A DNA stretch of 64,000 bases. Origin: NORP240 sp038134485. GTDB taxonomy: Bacteria; Pseudomonadota; Gammaproteobacteria; Pseudomonadales; Pseudohongiellaceae. The first letter of the stretch is position 1; each line of letters starts with the position of its first letter. This document shows positions 1 through 9,862 of this stretch, in pieces. A program made the position numbers and the translations under genes. A model generated the notes under the pieces. It had not been told where the DNA came from. It worked only from the letters and a program-made list of their open reading frames with translations, and made no database searches. The stretch is from positions 18,543-82,542 of the forward strand of contig JAYPVG010000012.1 of the NCBI GenBank assembly GCA_038134485.1, read 5' to 3'.

Positions 1-1284
1 ATTGTTTTTGCCAACACGTTGCTGCTGGGAATAATTGGCGTCTTCATCGCTGCCGTGGCGACCATTGCCATCATCTATAGCGAGGCATATCTCGCTCTAA
101 CGTTAACGGATCCTGCAGCACAGTTCATGCAGTCAGGAATCCTCGGCGCTATCCTGTTTGCTACTTCTCTGTACATCCAGTTCGTCAGCAGGCGTGCGAT
201 GGCAGCAGCCAGACTTGCCGAAGAACAGGCGTCCAGCATTGTAGATTTAGAGAAATTAAATAAGGAAATAATTCAGCACATGCGGACCGGAGTTATGGTC
301 ATTAACTCGAGAGACGAAGTGGTTACCTTGAACGATGCTGCCAGAAGCCTGTTACAGCCCATGATTGAGGGCAATCAGGAATCGTCCCTTACTCTTCCCG
401 AAGAATTTAAAAAGCAAATTGCAAGCTGGCGAGCCAACCCGCTTTTCCAGGGAGAGCCCATAAAGATTCCCGACTCGAACGAGCACCTACAATCTAATTT
501 CGCTTACCTAAATTCCAATTCTGACTCCGACATACTTATTTACCTTGAAAACCAGTCTCGTATTATGCAGCGAATTCAGCAATCCAAACTGGCCTCACTG
601 GGTCGTCTTACCGCGAATATTGCGCACGAGATTCGGAACCCTCTTGGAGCAATAAGCCACGCCGGGCAGATGCTGCAAGAGTTTGACAATCTCTCCAGCG
701 ACGAAAATCGGATGGTGCAGATAATTCTCAACCAGAGCGACCGCGTAAATAGAATAATCGAGGAAGTACTAGATGTTTCTCGCCACAAAGAAGCAGTCCC
801 AACAGTGATTGACTTGCAGCACTGGATGGAGGACCTCATTCGTCTTTATGAGGACTCCAACCGTGAGTGTGACGGAATTGAATATATTTATCAGGGCCAA
901 CCTGCAAAGGTAAAGATCATCAGCAGCCAATTAGAACGGGTCTTTACCAACCTGTTCGACAACGGTATCCGTTATAGCCAGCGAGCAATCGGACGCTCTG
1001 TAGTCAAAGTTATTGTCGGCGCGAAAGATATCGGTGGCGGCCATCAGCAACCGTTCGTCAGTGTGATTGATAATGGCACGGCACTGGATGAATCTGCTAC
1101 TTCTCGATTGTTCGAACCATTTTATACTACTGAGGCCGCTGGCACTGGACTGGGGCTTTATATCTCCAAGGAACTGTGCGAAGCTAATCAGGCGACCTTG
1201 ACTTATAATGCCAGTGATACTGGTACCAGCTGTTTTACCGTCAACTTCAGTGGTCAGTATCAATCTCAGTCGGATCAATCGTAA
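1..1284 (+). CDS. pilS: PilS, sensor histidine kinase of type IV pili (5' end missing)
   Basis: Inner-membrane histidine kinase that phosphorylates PilR to control pilin transcription. The reading frame is open from base 1, so the start and the first membrane segments lie outside the window; 427 residues are visible. It begins in hydrophobic segments, followed by a PAS-like region and the dimerisation/phosphoacceptor box with the motif AHEIRNPLGAISHAG (His codon at 625-627). The C-terminal HATPase part shows the N-box DNGIRY and G-box GTGLGLYI. The stop is 11 bases before pilR, so the two form the usual operon. The identity is supported by the PilR partner and the downstream pilus genes. Its substrate in the membrane is normally the major pilin PilA, which is not in this window. 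Confidence 0.93.
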   Translation: MVFANTLLLGIIGVFIAAVATIAIIYSEAYLALTLTDPAAQFMQSGILGAILFATSLYIQFVSRRAMAAARLAEEQASSIVDLEKLNKEIIQHMRTGVMVINSRDEVVTLNDAARSLLQPMIEGNQESSLTLPEEFKKQIASWRANPLFQGEPIKIPDSNEHLQSNFAYLNSNSDSDILIYLENQSRIMQRIQQSKLASLGRLTANIAHEIRNPLGAISHAGQMLQEFDNLSSDENRMVQIILNQSDRVNRIIEEVLDVSRHKEAVPTVIDLQHWMEDLIRLYEDSNRECDGIEYIYQGQPAKVKIISSQLERVFTNLFDNGIRYSQRAIGRSVVKVIVGAKDIGGGHQQPFVSVIDNGTALDESATSRLFEPFYTTEAAGTGLGLYISKELCEANQATLTYNASDTGTSCFTVNFSGQYQSQSDQS

Positions 1285-1295
1285 TCCAGGCAAAC

Positions 1296-2714
1296 GTGAA
1301 TACACCCATGCTCGGAAAAGTGTTAATCGTCGATGACGAGCCTGACATCAGGGAACTCCTCGAATTGACCCTTGGGCGCATGTCGCTCGAATCAGAGTCA
1401 GCTGAAGATGTCCGCTCGGCGAAGAAAAAATTGGCCACAGGTCGGTTTGATCTTTGTCTGACAGATATGCGGCTGCCCGACGGCGACGGGCTGGAACTGG
1501 TCGAGTTGATCCAAAAACAATATGACCAGATGCCCGTTGCTGTTATTACTGCTCACGGAAGTGCAGAAACTGCGATTCGCGCAATGAAAAATGGCGCTTT
1601 CGATTTTGTTTCCAAACCTGTTGATTTACAGAAACTACGCTATCTTGTCGATTCTGCGATGCAATTGGCAAAACCCGCAGGCGGAACCGTCCAGGAAGCT
1701 CAAATCGCATCACACAGTGACGGCCAGGGCCGCATAATCGGGCATAGCGAGAAGATTCAAACACTTAAATTAGAAATCACCAGACTGGCACGCAGCCAGG
1801 CGCCGGTTTTTGTGAGCGGCGAGTCGGGGAGTGGAAAGGAACTCGTTGCGCGCGCAATTCATTCCGAGAGCTCCCGACGGTCAGGCGCCTTTATCGCAGT
1901 CAATTGCGGCGCAATCCCAAGCGAACTTATAGAAAGCGAATTGTTCGGGCATCTCAAGGGTAGTTTCACCGGCGCCAGCCAGGACAAGGAAGGACTGTTT
2001 CATGCAGCACAGGGTGGAACTCTTTTCCTCGACGAAATTGCGGATCTGCCGCTACACACCCAGGTCAAATTGCTGCGGGTCATCCAGGAAAAAGCTTATC
2101 GCCCGATCGGCTCCAACCAGGAAATTCCGCTGAATGTCAGGATTCTCAGTGCTACTCACAAAGACCTCGTCGGGGAGGTTGAGGCACACAGATTTAGACA
2201 GGATCTTTTTTACCGAATTAATGTTATCGAGCTCAAAGTGCCTGCACTGCGCGAGCGCCGAGAAGATATTCCGGCGCTCTGCAAATTTATCCTGGAAAGA
2301 ATTGCCGCGGACAACAAGCTGTCTGTCTGTGAACTGTCCGACGATGCTATAAACATACTGGGAAGCTATGATTTCCCCGGCAATGTCAGAGAATTGGACA
2401 ACATCCTGCAACGTGCGGCAGCTCTGAGTGAAACTCAAAAAATTGGAGCCGATGATCTCAAACTGATCGTCGCACCCGGAGCTCCTGCGGCCAACGAAGC
2501 AATTAAACGCACGGGCGAATCTAGTGTGGAAGATTATGTGCCAGGGCAATTCGAACCGGATTTCTCGCTGGAAAAACATCTGGAGAAAATCGAAATCAAA
2601 ACTATCGAAAAAGCACTGGAAGAAACTCGCTGGAACAAGACCAAGGCGGCAAAAAAACTCGGGATGTCATTCCGCTCGCTCCGTTATCGGCTCAAAAAAC
2701 TTGGCATGGAATAA
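1296..2714 (+). CDS. pilR: PilR, sigma-54-dependent response regulator
   Basis: NtrC-class activator, 472 residues, that drives sigma-54 transcription of the major pilin gene when phosphorylated by PilS. Receiver domain residues 1-120 with acidic pair D13-D14 and phospho-acceptor D57; AAA+ domain about 148-390 with Walker A GESGSGKE (175-182) and the sigma-54 loop GSFTGA (222-227); C-terminal Fis-type helix-turn-helix from about 440 (TKAAKKLGMSFRSLRYRL). The start is a GTG with AGG five bases upstream; an in-frame ATG at 1308 is the alternative. Ser replaces the usual Ala at the second position of the GAFTGA loop, which I recall as normal for PilR proteins. The gene ends tail to tail with thiO, 26 bases apart. 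Confidence 0.95.
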   Translation: MNTPMLGKVLIVDDEPDIRELLELTLGRMSLESESAEDVRSAKKKLATGRFDLCLTDMRLPDGDGLELVELIQKQYDQMPVAVITAHGSAETAIRAMKNGAFDFVSKPVDLQKLRYLVDSAMQLAKPAGGTVQEAQIASHSDGQGRIIGHSEKIQTLKLEITRLARSQAPVFVSGESGSGKELVARAIHSESSRRSGAFIAVNCGAIPSELIESELFGHLKGSFTGASQDKEGLFHAAQGGTLFLDEIADLPLHTQVKLLRVIQEKAYRPIGSNQEIPLNVRILSATHKDLVGEVEAHRFRQDLFYRINVIELKVPALRERREDIPALCKFILERIAADNKLSVCELSDDAINILGSYDFPGNVRELDNILQRAAALSETQKIGADDLKLIVAPGAPAANEAIKRTGESSVEDYVPGQFEPDFSLEKHLEKIEIKTIEKALEETRWNKTKAAKKLGMSFRSLRYRLKKLGME

Positions 2715-2740
2715 TACAATAGTTTGACCCACCCTCCTCT

Positions 2741-3841
2741 CTAGTCCGACTGCAGAGGGCTGTATGGCGCAGGATCGATAATCGGCTCTCGACCAAGAAT
2801 CAAGTCCGCCAGCAATCTGGCCGACGCGGGCGCCAACACCAATCCGTTCCTGAATTGACCAGCATTGACATATAAATTTTCGAATCCTGGCATTACGCCA
2901 ATGAATGGCACTCCTCGCGGGGCTGCAGGCCGCAATCCAGCCCAGTGCGATATCGGTTCAAACTCTCTCAATTGTGGTAACAAATCATGCGCCGCCTGCT
3001 GCAATGAATTTCGCGCCACGCTGGTTGGAGTTTTATCGAATTGCTGATATTCCAGTGTACTGCCCGCCAACAGATATCCGTCTCGACGAGGAATAAGGTA
3101 GTGTCCTTGCGTCAACACAATGCTGGTCACCAGCGACTTCGGTAGTCGATACAACAGCATCTGCCCCTTTACCGGCTCCACAGCGAGCTTGACATGAATG
3201 AGCCCTGCAAGCTGTCCACTCCAGGCTCCTGCGCACAATACAAATTGATCTGCAGCGATTCTTTTTTGACCATCGGGCGTTTCAACTTTGATTGCGCTGA
3301 TATGTCCGTCACTGCATTCAAACTGTGATACCTGGCTATTCTGAGAAAAAGAAATATTGGAGGCAGCCAATAACTCCGCCACCAGGGCTCGGCCAAGGCG
3401 GGGATTTCGAATATTTGCCACATCGGGCATCCACAATCCAGACTTGAATTCGGGGGCAAGCAAGGGTTCGTGGCTATAGATGAAATCACTGCCCACCCTT
3501 TCCATGCGTCTCTCATTCAATCGAGCCCAGCGCAATGCTGCCGCCTCGTCATCAGCATCAAGCATCAACAGGCCAGATCTTGAATATTCGGGGTCGATCC
3601 CTGTATTCGCAAACAACGACGCAGCAAGTTCCGGATAAAAATCCTGCGCCCAGCTGGCAAGTGCGGTGACTGGATGACTATAACGCCAGGGGTAAAGCGG
3701 TGACACAATTCCGCCCCCAGCCCAGGACGCTTCCTGAAAAGAATTGCCTTTTTCCACGAGCACTACTTCTGCCCCGACAGATGCCAGCTCCCGGGCTACC
3801 AGTAATCCATTAATTCCTGCACCAATAATTACAAAATCCAT
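2741..3841 (-). CDS. thiO: ThiO-like FAD-dependent glycine/D-amino-acid oxidase
   Basis: FAD-dependent oxidase of the DAO family, 366 residues, cytoplasmic. ThiO oxidises glycine to the imine used to build the thiazole of thiamine; related enzymes act on D-amino acids. The N-terminus has the dinucleotide fold GAGINGLLVAREL (glycines 7, 9, 12) followed by a VLVEKG strand end that binds the FAD ribose. The C-terminal part has the GLRPAAPRGVPFIG and YVNAGQFRNGLVLAP stretches typical of ThiO. No other thiamine gene is nearby. A DAO-family gene between pilR and fimT is also found in Pseudomonas, so the location is inherited. Exact substrate cannot be told from sequence. Confidence 0.85.
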   Translation of the reverse strand: MDFVIIGAGINGLLVARELASVGAEVVLVEKGNSFQEASWAGGGIVSPLYPWRYSHPVTALASWAQDFYPELAASLFANTGIDPEYSRSGLLMLDADDEAAALRWARLNERRMERVGSDFIYSHEPLLAPEFKSGLWMPDVANIRNPRLGRALVAELLAASNISFSQNSQVSQFECSDGHISAIKVETPDGQKRIAADQFVLCAGAWSGQLAGLIHVKLAVEPVKGQMLLYRLPKSLVTSIVLTQGHYLIPRRDGYLLAGSTLEYQQFDKTPTSVARNSLQQAAHDLLPQLREFEPISHWAGLRPAAPRGVPFIGVMPGFENLYVNAGQFRNGLVLAPASARLLADLILGREPIIDPAPYSPLQSD

Positions 3842-3920
3842 GGGCGTTAGGTTAGAGGCGAAATCCGGGATATTTACTACACTTTGGCATAGAAGATTCT
3901 TCGGAGTGAAATTCTACTTC

Positions 3921-4511
3921 ATGTTCCTATCGACAGCATGTACTCCTAAACACGAACTCCACGACGGACTCACCCTCTTAGAAGCAGTGTTTACAATTGC
4001 TATCATTGGCATGCTTGCATCAGTCGCTGTCCCGAATCTGCAGTACCTTCTCGTCCAGCGACAGGGTTCTCTGGCGCTTCAGAGACTTGCGCACGGTATC
4101 TTTCTCGCCAGATCGGCGGCGGCGAGGTCCGGAGACGTTGCTGTGCTCTGTCCCAGTATCGACGGCACAAGCTGCGGTGGTTTGTGGCACCAGGGAGTTT
4201 TAATTTTTCTGGACGGAAATGACAATCAAACGCCGGACCCACAGGAACAGCGAATAACTCGCATTCAATATGAAAAGCTACCAGGTAAGATCACCTGGCG
4301 AGCGTTTCAAAGGAAACCTTTTCTGCAAATCACACCAGTGGGATTCACTCGCTATCAGAATGGCAATTTCACCTGGTGTGATGACAATAGAACTTCTTTC
4401 AGCGCGCGGCAACTGGTGATCAATCGCACGGGTCGGGTTCGATACGCACGAGATACCGATGGTGACGGGTTACGGGAAGGGGCCAATGGAAAACCAATAG
4501 CTTGCCCTTAG
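3921..4511 (+). CDS. fimT: FimT/GspH-type minor pseudopilin
   Basis: Type IV pilin-like protein, about 196 residues. The type III leader ends HDG and is cut before LTLLEAVFTIAIIG, giving Leu at mature position 1 instead of Phe and the required Glu at position 5. The hydrophobic helix is followed by a GspH-type beta domain with a C-terminal Cys. I chose ATG 3921, which gives a 16-residue leader; the frame is open further upstream but runs into the divergent thiO gene. In Pseudomonas fimT lies ahead of fimU on the same strand; here it is convergent with pilE and separated from fimU by about 6 kb. FimT has been linked to DNA binding during transformation in other genera; that role is inference here. 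Confidence 0.85.
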   Translation: MFLSTACTPKHELHDGLTLLEAVFTIAIIGMLASVAVPNLQYLLVQRQGSLALQRLAHGIFLARSAAARSGDVAVLCPSIDGTSCGGLWHQGVLIFLDGNDNQTPDPQEQRITRIQYEKLPGKITWRAFQRKPFLQITPVGFTRYQNGNFTWCDDNRTSFSARQLVINRTGRVRYARDTDGDGLREGANGKPIACP

Positions 4512-4603
4512 CAGACCAGCCGAGGCGGAACAGTCTCTCGATAACTCAATGGAATGTGCTTTGTCAGTAGGACACTGATCGGTCTGGCATCAGAATCTGA
4601 TTA

Positions 4604-5092
4604 TTACCAACAGTCTGATACCGTTGCTGTGCCAGACTCGCCTTTTTCTCCGAGATTGTTAAGGCTCAGCGACCCACATTCTTCATCTTCAGCCTGTGCA
4701 AGCTGCGGGCTAGCCAAAATAGCAAAGGCCGTATCATTCGCGATCGCGATTTGTACGACATAGACACGTTCGCGAGTATCAATATTTACCAGACCGTGGT
4801 TGCTACTAAAAGCCACGCGTCCACTGGAAACCATATTCTGGGGATATCCGAGATCGGTCAAATCTGAGGTATATGTTCGATTATCGAGGTAGAACTGTTC
4901 CTGACGATTAGCCAAATCCAGCAGTGCAGCCTGAGCGACAGATCGATTGCTGGCGATAATACTATTTCTATAAGATGGAACCGCGATCACAGCTAACACG
5001 CCGATAATGGCTACCACCACCAATATTTCAATCAGGGTGAAGCCACGCTGCCGCGTGGATCTAACTGATAATTGCCGTTTGTTGATTTGCAT
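4604..5092 (-). CDS. pilE: PilE, minor type IV pilin
   Basis: Minor pilin of 162 residues. A 17-residue basic leader ends RQRG and is followed by FTLIEILVVVAIIGVLA, the canonical prepilin peptidase site with Glu5. After the helix come the ALLDLANRQEQFYLDNRTYT and DLGYP stretches found in PilE-type proteins, and a Cys pair near the C-terminus (CGSL and the terminal CW) that would form the disulfide loop. It is the last gene of the leftward fimU-pilV-pilW-pilX-pilY1-pilE operon, 27 bases after pilY1. It is expected to help assemble the pilus tip complex with PilY1. No PilY2 gene is present between pilY1 and pilE. Confidence 0.9.
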   Translation of the reverse strand: MQINKRQLSVRSTRQRGFTLIEILVVVAIIGVLAVIAVPSYRNSIIASNRSVAQAALLDLANRQEQFYLDNRTYTSDLTDLGYPQNMVSSGRVAFSSNHGLVNIDTRERVYVVQIAIANDTAFAILASPQLAQAEDEECGSLSLNNLGEKGESGTATVSDCW

Positions 5093-5119
5093 GAATTAGC
5101 CTACCTGAAACCAAAATGA

Positions 5120-8100
5120 CTAACCCTCAGGGTCTACGTCTTTTTCAAACCAGAAAGTCTTCCAAAATTCGCGGCCATCGAGCGCCTCTGCCTCCAGGTC
5201 TGGAGGAAGGAGAAACCCACCGATGGGAACCACTTCGGCGGGAATACCCCCACTACCCAAGGGATCAAAACGGTCTGACTTGGTCAGAGTTATCTCATCA
5301 CTGCCATCACCGGAGTCGTAGTTATTGACTGGCGCACCGGTAAATAAATTAACCCCATACAACCTCCCGCCACCCTCGCTTGGAGCACAACTGGTACCGG
5401 CGGAGGAGTCATCACCTTCAGGCAGGAAGGTGGTGAAATATACAGTACCGAAGGCGGTAATGGCGGGCGCCAGAGATTTCTCCCCCACCCCCTCGAGTGC
5501 CAACTTCCAGCCGTTACTCAGATCAGCGGTACAAACATCATCTTCAATGCAGGTATCGGTTATGTCTCCAAAGTCTGAATCTACGTAAGCAGTGCTTGCC
5601 ACAGTGCCGGACAACACGTTTCGATCCTTGATCAAGTAGAAATAATTATCCGCCTGGGTATCTTTCGGATCTGCTCGATCGCCGGTACCAATCAAGACCC
5701 CGTCGAACGCCCCGAGATCGTCACTACTGGGCACGAAATCTGGGCGATGAAAGAATCTGCGATCACTCGCTTTATCACCGCCGGAATCATCGCGACCAAT
5801 ATTCGCCAGCTCGGAAACAAACCAGGAACTTCGGTTATCGGAAGTACTTTCCGGCAGATCCACCCTCCAGACGGTGCCGCCGGTATCGCCGACATAGAGG
5901 CGGTCTATATTCCCATCAGCATTGGTATCCAAAGCGGCAATATCAGAGGGTATACTGTCCACCATACCGCTATGATGGTACTCGCTGGATGAGACGCTAC
6001 CGGTAGTTGATCCATAGGTTGCCTTCCAGATCAAATTGCCAGTAACAGCATTTACGATGTATATCGCATTCCCCTCGTCATCGTCAGCCGCACCATCATC
6101 TTTATCTTCGTCGTAGCCGCCACCAAAAATAACTACTTGTGTCGGATCGCCCCCAAACTTGACCTGCCCTGTCCTGGGAGTAGAAAACGTCATACCAAGT
6201 TCGGAAAAATCCCCCGACTTGTCGATGCTCCACAACATGCCTGGATTGTCTGGATTTGTCACATTCAGCGCATAGTATGCTTTGCCACCGCGACGCAAGC
6301 CGAAATACAGGTATGCTTTGTCGCTACCATCTATGGTGCCATTCCCATCTTCATCTATCACGAAAGCAGAGGAGGCACCGTCCAAAGTATAGGGGTGGGT
6401 GCCGACTGAATTGGTCCGCAGGATGCTCATTTTGTCCATGACCGAGCGCGGCATGAATGCCCAGTCCTCGGCGCCGGATTCCGCGCCTGAACTCGTAGTA
6501 TTTCGGAAGGCATGCATCATTCCGTCTTCGGAGCCCATGAAAATCCGGATATCCGGGTTCGACTCGCTATAACTTCCGCGCGCGCCGTAATTCAGGGGCA
6601 GAGGCCTGGAATGCAGCGGCGCTCCAAGCAACCAGCGGCGCGCTTCGTTGACATTGCCATCAGCATCCAGATCGTCCACATCCTGGCCCCGAATCCAGCG
6701 TATTAACTCTTCCGCATCTGCAACAGACTCGGCTCCAAGGTCGGCTTGCAAGGTGGTAGCATTTGTTACACCCAGTGCCAACAGGGCGACACCGCTGACC
6801 GGCTCGGTGAAGAGAGTCCTGTTGGTGCCACCGTTGTTATCTCCAATCATGGAAGCACCTGTCAAAAAGCCAGGAATTTTTTGCCCTGCCCCGCCACGCT
6901 CAATTGCCCTGCCATCTTTGCCTTCGACCTCTTCGTCCATAGCCGGGGGTAGCGACGACGCATCTGTCCAGTAAGTCAGAGCATTGGGCGAAATGCGTCC
7001 ATCCGCGGCGATAGCTTCCACGTTGGTTGCATCCACTATGGCGAGCGCCTTGCTGCCAAGCTGGTCGACCGACTCGAGAATCTTGAGTTTTTTCAAATTG
7101 CCGCTCCAGCTGGCGCGACCATCGGGATCGACCTGGAACTGGGCTATAAATACGTTATCTATAATATCTGATCGATTAAAAACGTTGACCGGCACCGACG
7201 CGGCCACAAATGTGGTGCTGATCGACAGAATTTCCCTGAATATATTGCGCAATATATTCAACATCTCAGCGGGCTCGGTCAGCGGCAGCGCAGCTATAGA
7301 GCCCCCTGCGCTGGCATACCCGTTGGTCGTATTGTTTACCTGAGCGGCCACGAAATAGGAAGTAAGGTTCTGATTTCCCGCCACATCTGGCCAGTAACCG
7401 TAACCTGTATCTGTCGGATTATTGGGTGCCAGGTCGGTGTCGCGCATGAATTCAATTATGTCGACGAAGTCAGGATTGTTAATCGTGATCCCCAGCCCAC
7501 CCTGAGCCACCGATGCCTTGATTTCGTCCTCATTGTCGCTGTCCTGGTTCGATACCTGGAACATCATATTGACAGCATACATCCGAGCGCACTCATAGCC
7601 CTCAGAGCTGGTAAATGGGGTGATGTAGTAATCGCCACTCTCGATGGAAGCATCCCAGGCCGCGCCCGGATCGTCTCTGTCAACATTAAAATTCCGACTA
7701 GATCCGTAATCAGTCCAGCCAGTGTGTGCATTGTGCCACTCCTGCCCGGTCAGATAGCGGAACAATTCAAAATACAGCTCCTGCCCCTGATAAGAGTGGG
7801 ACAGGTTACCCGAGGGAATCGGTATCGATGCCAGGGCTTCGAGCATGTCTGCCTTGGCGCCATTCGAATCGGTCGAATCGAAACTTTTCAATCCCTTCAA
7901 AAAGTAACCGCCATTGGAGCAACCGGTAACATCTGGACCGCCGCCGCGGTTCGATCCACTGCAGCTGTTATCGTGATTCATCATGAATGCGACCTGAATG
8001 CCGTCCAGTTCGTCAAACACTGTTTTGAATACGGCTCGCAAGCCGTCGAAAAGGGTTACCGATCCCGGCCCGGTATCCAAATTGGGATAAGCGTCACCCA

Positions 8101-8314
8101 GCAGGACTCCGCATTGCCCAGCCGGGTCTTGAGGATTGACCTCGGTGCACAGGTTGGAACCCAGGTTTGGTCGATAGTCCAGGGTCAGGAATACCATCGG
8201 CTCAGCACTTCCGGCTGGCGCCGCATTGATATAAATGTCCGTGTCATCAGCGATACTTGGGACCTGCAGGGTCAAGAACAGCAGAGTTCCCCACGCAACA
8301 GCTCTCAGATTCAT
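5120..8314 (-). CDS. pilY1: PilY1, pilus tip adhesin
   Basis: Large secreted pilus-tip protein, 1064 residues, needed for pilus assembly, adhesion and surface sensing. A signal peptide (about residues 1-22, ending SIADD) is followed by a von Willebrand A-like N-terminal region in which the usual DxSxS metal site is not seen (LDYRPN instead). The C-terminal half is the PilY1 beta-propeller, with the conserved WSGNLKKL stretch at its entry and repeated GDTGGTVWRVD-like blades. A calcium-binding loop DTNADGNID lies at residues 796-804 (bases 5903-5929), matching the Ca-binding site known to control retraction in Pseudomonas PilY1. ATG 8314 has a GGAGAG ribosome site. It sits between pilX and pilE. 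Confidence 0.93.
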   Translation of the reverse strand: MNLRAVAWGTLLFLTLQVPSIADDTDIYINAAPAGSAEPMVFLTLDYRPNLGSNLCTEVNPQDPAGQCGVLLGDAYPNLDTGPGSVTLFDGLRAVFKTVFDELDGIQVAFMMNHDNSCSGSNRGGGPDVTGCSNGGYFLKGLKSFDSTDSNGAKADMLEALASIPIPSGNLSHSYQGQELYFELFRYLTGQEWHNAHTGWTDYGSSRNFNVDRDDPGAAWDASIESGDYYITPFTSSEGYECARMYAVNMMFQVSNQDSDNEDEIKASVAQGGLGITINNPDFVDIIEFMRDTDLAPNNPTDTGYGYWPDVAGNQNLTSYFVAAQVNNTTNGYASAGGSIAALPLTEPAEMLNILRNIFREILSISTTFVAASVPVNVFNRSDIIDNVFIAQFQVDPDGRASWSGNLKKLKILESVDQLGSKALAIVDATNVEAIAADGRISPNALTYWTDASSLPPAMDEEVEGKDGRAIERGGAGQKIPGFLTGASMIGDNNGGTNRTLFTEPVSGVALLALGVTNATTLQADLGAESVADAEELIRWIRGQDVDDLDADGNVNEARRWLLGAPLHSRPLPLNYGARGSYSESNPDIRIFMGSEDGMMHAFRNTTSSGAESGAEDWAFMPRSVMDKMSILRTNSVGTHPYTLDGASSAFVIDEDGNGTIDGSDKAYLYFGLRRGGKAYYALNVTNPDNPGMLWSIDKSGDFSELGMTFSTPRTGQVKFGGDPTQVVIFGGGYDEDKDDGAADDDEGNAIYIVNAVTGNLIWKATYGSTTGSVSSSEYHHSGMVDSIPSDIAALDTNADGNIDRLYVGDTGGTVWRVDLPESTSDNRSSWFVSELANIGRDDSGGDKASDRRFFHRPDFVPSSDDLGAFDGVLIGTGDRADPKDTQADNYFYLIKDRNVLSGTVASTAYVDSDFGDITDTCIEDDVCTADLSNGWKLALEGVGEKSLAPAITAFGTVYFTTFLPEGDDSSAGTSCAPSEGGGRLYGVNLFTGAPVNNYDSGDGSDEITLTKSDRFDPLGSGGIPAEVVPIGGFLLPPDLEAEALDGREFWKTFWFEKDVDPEG

Positions 8315-8362
8315 TATCTCGCTCTCCTCATCACAAATTCGTTAGCCAACCGTTGATCTCGC

Positions 8363-8884
8363 CTACTGCGCGCCGCGCGGCACCAGAACCAACACACCCT
8401 GAACAATGCCAACCTTGCCTTCGTTGATAGCGGTGCCGTCGTAGGTGGTATCAACTTCAAAACGGGCCGCAGAAAAAGCGTCCGTGCTTGTATTGATTCC
8501 GCGCGGCGGCGCGGACAGCGCCGGCGCCAGACGTTCAACCTTTACGGTTGCATTGGCTGCCCTCGAAGGAGCGAGTAAATTGGCACTGATCTGAACATCG
8601 TTGGCATTGCAGTTGGTAACGTTAGCAGTACAGTTCACATATCCAGGATCACCCGCAACTCTAATATTGTCAGGATTGCTCACAACCTGATCTACGATGG
8701 ACTGGGTCAGCTCAAACGTTTCGACCCGCTGCTGTTCGTTGCCCGCCATTCGTAATTCCATGGTGCTGGTCCTCATGGCGGTAGTGGCAGCCAAAGTCAG
8801 TATCAACAGAAATATCAGTGATGGCAGCAGTACGCTGCCCACCTGTGGGGGGATGCAAACCACTTCTGCTTTGCCACGGGTCAT
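8363..8884 (-). CDS. pilX: PilX, minor type IV pilin
   Basis: Minor pilin, 173 residues. The leader ends PPQVG and the mature protein starts SVLLPSLIFLLILT. Position 5 is Pro, not Glu; PilX proteins of other genera also lack Glu5, consistent with a GspK-like role at the very tip of the pilus. The following AMRTSTMELRMAGNEQQR stretch is the PilX signature. A Cys pair lies in the region YVNCTANVTNCNAND. Start codon and pilW stop overlap by 4 bases (ATGA), indicating translational coupling. Works with PilV, PilW, FimU and PilY1 to prime pilus assembly. Confidence 0.88.
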   Translation of the reverse strand: MTRGKAEVVCIPPQVGSVLLPSLIFLLILTLAATTAMRTSTMELRMAGNEQQRVETFELTQSIVDQVVSNPDNIRVAGDPGYVNCTANVTNCNANDVQISANLLAPSRAANATVKVERLAPALSAPPRGINTSTDAFSAARFEVDTTYDGTAINEGKVGIVQGVLVLVPRGAQ

Positions 8885-9849
8885 GAACCTACTCCCGAAA
8901 GATTAGTCGGATTTCGTAACAGCACAGTTGAACTGAATACTCGCCGGTAATAACCGTCATTGGCTGGGACAACCACGGTGGATCCGAGTTGATAGGTCTT
9001 GTCGTTCGTGTAGTTCGGCACCTCTTCGATGCTACGCGCAAGCACGTAAATCCTTGCGGCTACTGCGTCACCTGTCTCTGCTGAGTTGGGCGAATCAGTA
9101 TAATAATCGGCGTAAAAATCGCCATCATCGTCGATGCCCAATTCGATTTGCATATTTTCAATGCCATCTACCATACACTGATTGCTCATGTCAGGGGTGC
9201 TATCAGGTATCAGGTACGCACGGCATAGAGAGGGCAAACCGTCACCTTCAATCACAGAGTAGTCACGAATATAAAAAATCATCGGCATATAAGCCCAATT
9301 GGTTTCGGTACCGCCCAGTGGTGGAGGTGTGCCGGATCCACCCCCAAGAAACATCTGAGCACCAGCCCCATTGGTCCGAAGGTAGAGCTGTCCGCTGCGA
9401 ATATCTCCATCATCAGTCCCACTGTCTGCGACACGCTTTACCGCAAATATGTCGGCACCCGGTACAACTTGCAACGCGGGAAGGCATTGATAATTAAGCG
9501 CTGTCGATACAGCGGTCGCTTGGGGCAGCAGCTCAACGGCCCTCAGGTTCATCACCCAATCGTCGACTCCGTTTCCACAGTCAGTGCCCACAGTCACTGA
9601 GTCATGCTCGATGATAGTGGCAACGTCGAGGTACTTGCCCCAGAAGCCCGCCATAGCAAGCTCCCTGCTCATCAAGCGCATGACAAAACGCCCATTATCC
9701 ATCATGACCGAAATCTGTTCGTCCTGCAGCGCACTGCGATTATTCTGCACGAAAATATTTATCGCGCCGGCTACCATGGCCAATCCCAATCCGAGCGAAA
9801 TCATAAGCTCGCTGATGGTAAACCCTGTCTGATATCCGATACGCGACAT
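8881..9849 (-). CDS. pilW: PilW, minor type IV pilin
   Basis: Minor pilin, 322 residues, GspJ-like. Short leader MSRIGYQTG then FTISELMISLGLGLAMVAGA with Glu5, followed by the conserved SVMMDNGRFVMRLMSRELAMAGFWG region typical of PilW. The large C-terminal beta domain ends in VFSSTVLLRNP, where PilW proteins characteristically carry an R-x-F-x-x-x-V-x-L-R-N motif. The gene is 13 bases downstream of pilV and overlaps pilX by 4 bases, in the minor pilin operon. It should form the tip subcomplex with PilX, PilV and FimU. Confidence 0.9.
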   Translation of the reverse strand: MSRIGYQTGFTISELMISLGLGLAMVAGAINIFVQNNRSALQDEQISVMMDNGRFVMRLMSRELAMAGFWGKYLDVATIIEHDSVTVGTDCGNGVDDWVMNLRAVELLPQATAVSTALNYQCLPALQVVPGADIFAVKRVADSGTDDGDIRSGQLYLRTNGAGAQMFLGGGSGTPPPLGGTETNWAYMPMIFYIRDYSVIEGDGLPSLCRAYLIPDSTPDMSNQCMVDGIENMQIELGIDDDGDFYADYYTDSPNSAETGDAVAARIYVLARSIEEVPNYTNDKTYQLGSTVVVPANDGYYRRVFSSTVLLRNPTNLSGVGS

Positions 9850-9862
9850 GGCTGGCTCTGTG

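Noticed and set aside
3744..3920. A longer start for fimT upstream of 3921
   Set aside because: It would read through the 5' part of the divergent thiO gene and give an overlong prepilin leader.
7724..8356. A 210-codon open frame on the + strand inside pilY1, and a 147-codon one at 9054-9497 inside pilW
   Set aside because: Both are antisense to well-supported pilus genes, have no ribosome site or family match, and their amino acid make-up looks like the mirror of coding sequence.
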